64,000 bases of DNA from Rubeoparvulum massiliense (lineage in GTDB: Bacteria > Bacillota > Bacilli > Rubeoparvulales > Rubeoparvulaceae): NCBI RefSeq assembly GCF_001049895.1, contig NZ_CVPE01000005.1, positions 1-64,000 of the forward strand, written 5' to 3'. The notes beneath the pieces are model-generated. The model was not told where the DNA came from, ran no database searches, and worked only from the letters and a program-made list of their open reading frames with translations. Position numbers and translations under genes: made by a program. Of the stretch, positions 63,405 through 64,000 are shown one piece after another (positions within the stretch are counted from its first letter, which is position 1; each line of letters begins with the position of its first letter).

Positions 63405-64000
63405 TTGTTTCAATGGAATTAGTGGCGATATGACCCTTGCTGCACTTGTAGATGCAGGTGCCTCTGCAGAATATATTGAGTCCCAGCTCCAATCGTTAAG
63501 ATTGAATCACCCCTTTCAATTACACTGGAAGTATGTTCAGCAGCATGGTATCCGCGCACTCTCTCTTACAGTTGAGGAAGAAAAGCAAGAGACGAGCCTT
63601 CAAGCTCCTCAGCATCATTGTCATTTTTCAGAGATCGTTCAGATCATTGAGGATAGTGCTCTCTCCCATCGTGTGAAGGAGTTAGCACTGGCTATCTTTA
63701 CACCCATTGCTCATGCAGAGGCCAAAATTCATCAAACGACCATCGAGAAGGTCCACTTCCACGAAGTTGGGGCACTGGATTCCATCATTGATATTGTAGG
63801 GATCGCCATCGCTCTGGATCACCTTCAGATCACCAGCCTCTCCTCATCTCCTGTTCCTGTAGGACAAGGTAAGATAAAGATCCAGCATGGCATTTATCCT
63901 GTTCCCGCTCCAGCTACCATGGAGCTATTAAAAGGAATTCCCCTCCAAGCTAGCCCATTGGATGCAGAATTAACTACACCTACAGGAGCAGCACTCCTCA
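63385..64000 (+). CDS. larC: Nickel insertion protein LarC (5' part)
   Basis: The gene runs off the right edge; about 205 codons are present. It starts MNHLHFDCFNGISGDMTLAALVDAG, with EKVHFHEVGALDSIIDIVGIAIALD and GIYPVPAPATMELLKGIPL, matching the LarC/DUF111 N-terminal domain that inserts nickel with CTP. ATG follows GGGAGGTGGACGACC and lies inside the larB end. In some species LarC is made through a -1 ribosomal frameshift; the relevant region is outside the window. Confidence 0.93.
   Translation, partial: MNHLHFDCFNGISGDMTLAALVDAGASAEYIESQLQSLRLNHPFQLHWKYVQQHGIRALSLTVEEEKQETSLQAPQHHCHFSEIVQIIEDSALSHRVKELALAIFTPIAHAEAKIHQTTIEKVHFHEVGALDSIIDIVGIAIALDHLQITSLSSSPVPVGQGKIKIQHGIYPVPAPATMELLKGIPLQASPLDAELTTPTGAALL

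Noticed and set aside
1-64000. CRISPR arrays, prophage or intact insertion sequences
   Set aside because: No regularly spaced direct repeats, phage structural genes, integrases or transposases were found on either strand.

Overview
The window looks like chromosome of a spore-forming, low-to-moderate GC Bacillota close to Bacillales. A Spo0E-type phosphatase, liaFSR, RelQ (YjbM), and a block resembling the B. subtilis yumC-yumB-yuiB-yuiC-yuiE / yutM-yuzB-yutI-yutG-yutE-yutD neighbourhood support this. Menaquinone genes of the futalosine type (two MqnE-like radical SAM genes), a menaquinone-type formate dehydrogenase, a type II NADH dehydrogenase and a c-type cytochrome lipoprotein point to a respiratory organism that probably also lives anaerobically. 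No phage, transposase or CRISPR locus is visible.

Layout. 1-712: five tRNA genes on the minus strand (Gln, Lys, Lys, Leu, Arg in transcription order) behind one good promoter. They read towards a sequence that resembles the leader of a 16S rRNA gene lying beyond the left edge. 1063-8420: M42 peptidase, YtxJ, an NDUFAF7-type methyltransferase, a coiled-coil protein with a phosphodiester glycosidase, and PepV with a cytochrome lipoprotein. 8502-13930: liaFSR, relQ, pckA. 14015-25531: a probable eight-gene operon with two ABC ATPases, a lipid-anchored HlyD-like adaptor, a 960-aa FtsX/MacB-type permease and four tandem paralogous solute-binding lipoproteins. 25689-31979: 3-methyladenine glycosylase, HD-GYP protein, a DUF2157/GDYXXLXY membrane pair, an MFS transporter and threonine aldolase.

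32049-42101 is a complete formate dehydrogenase operon: fdhD, fdhA, fdhB, fdhI, fdhE, mobA, moeA and a moeA fused to a periplasmic-binding-like domain. The catalytic subunit reads through an in-frame UGA at 40701-40703 (residue 188). A SECIS hairpin with a bulged U and a GGUCU apical loop follows immediately, so this is a selenocysteine enzyme that would appear as two fragments in naive annotation. A 695-bp regulatory region separates it from a dicarboxylate/amino-acid symporter.

44169-60313 carries PepA, YuiC/YuiB/YumB, YumC, Fe-S assembly proteins (IscA-like, NifU-like), two MqnE-like enzymes, flavoprotein and Nudix genes, PgpA-like YutG, a SufR-like regulator, an EAL protein, DUF3055 and YutD. 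60543-64000 starts a nickel-pincer-nucleotide (lar) cluster: a LOR/SDH (TIGR00300) protein, larE, larB and the 5' part of larC, which runs off the right edge.

The most unusual features are the selenocysteine formate dehydrogenase, the exporter-like ABC operon with four solute-binding lipoproteins and an AbrB-fused ATPase, and the link between the LOR/SDH protein and the lar genes. All functions are read from sequence and family memory; no database search was run.
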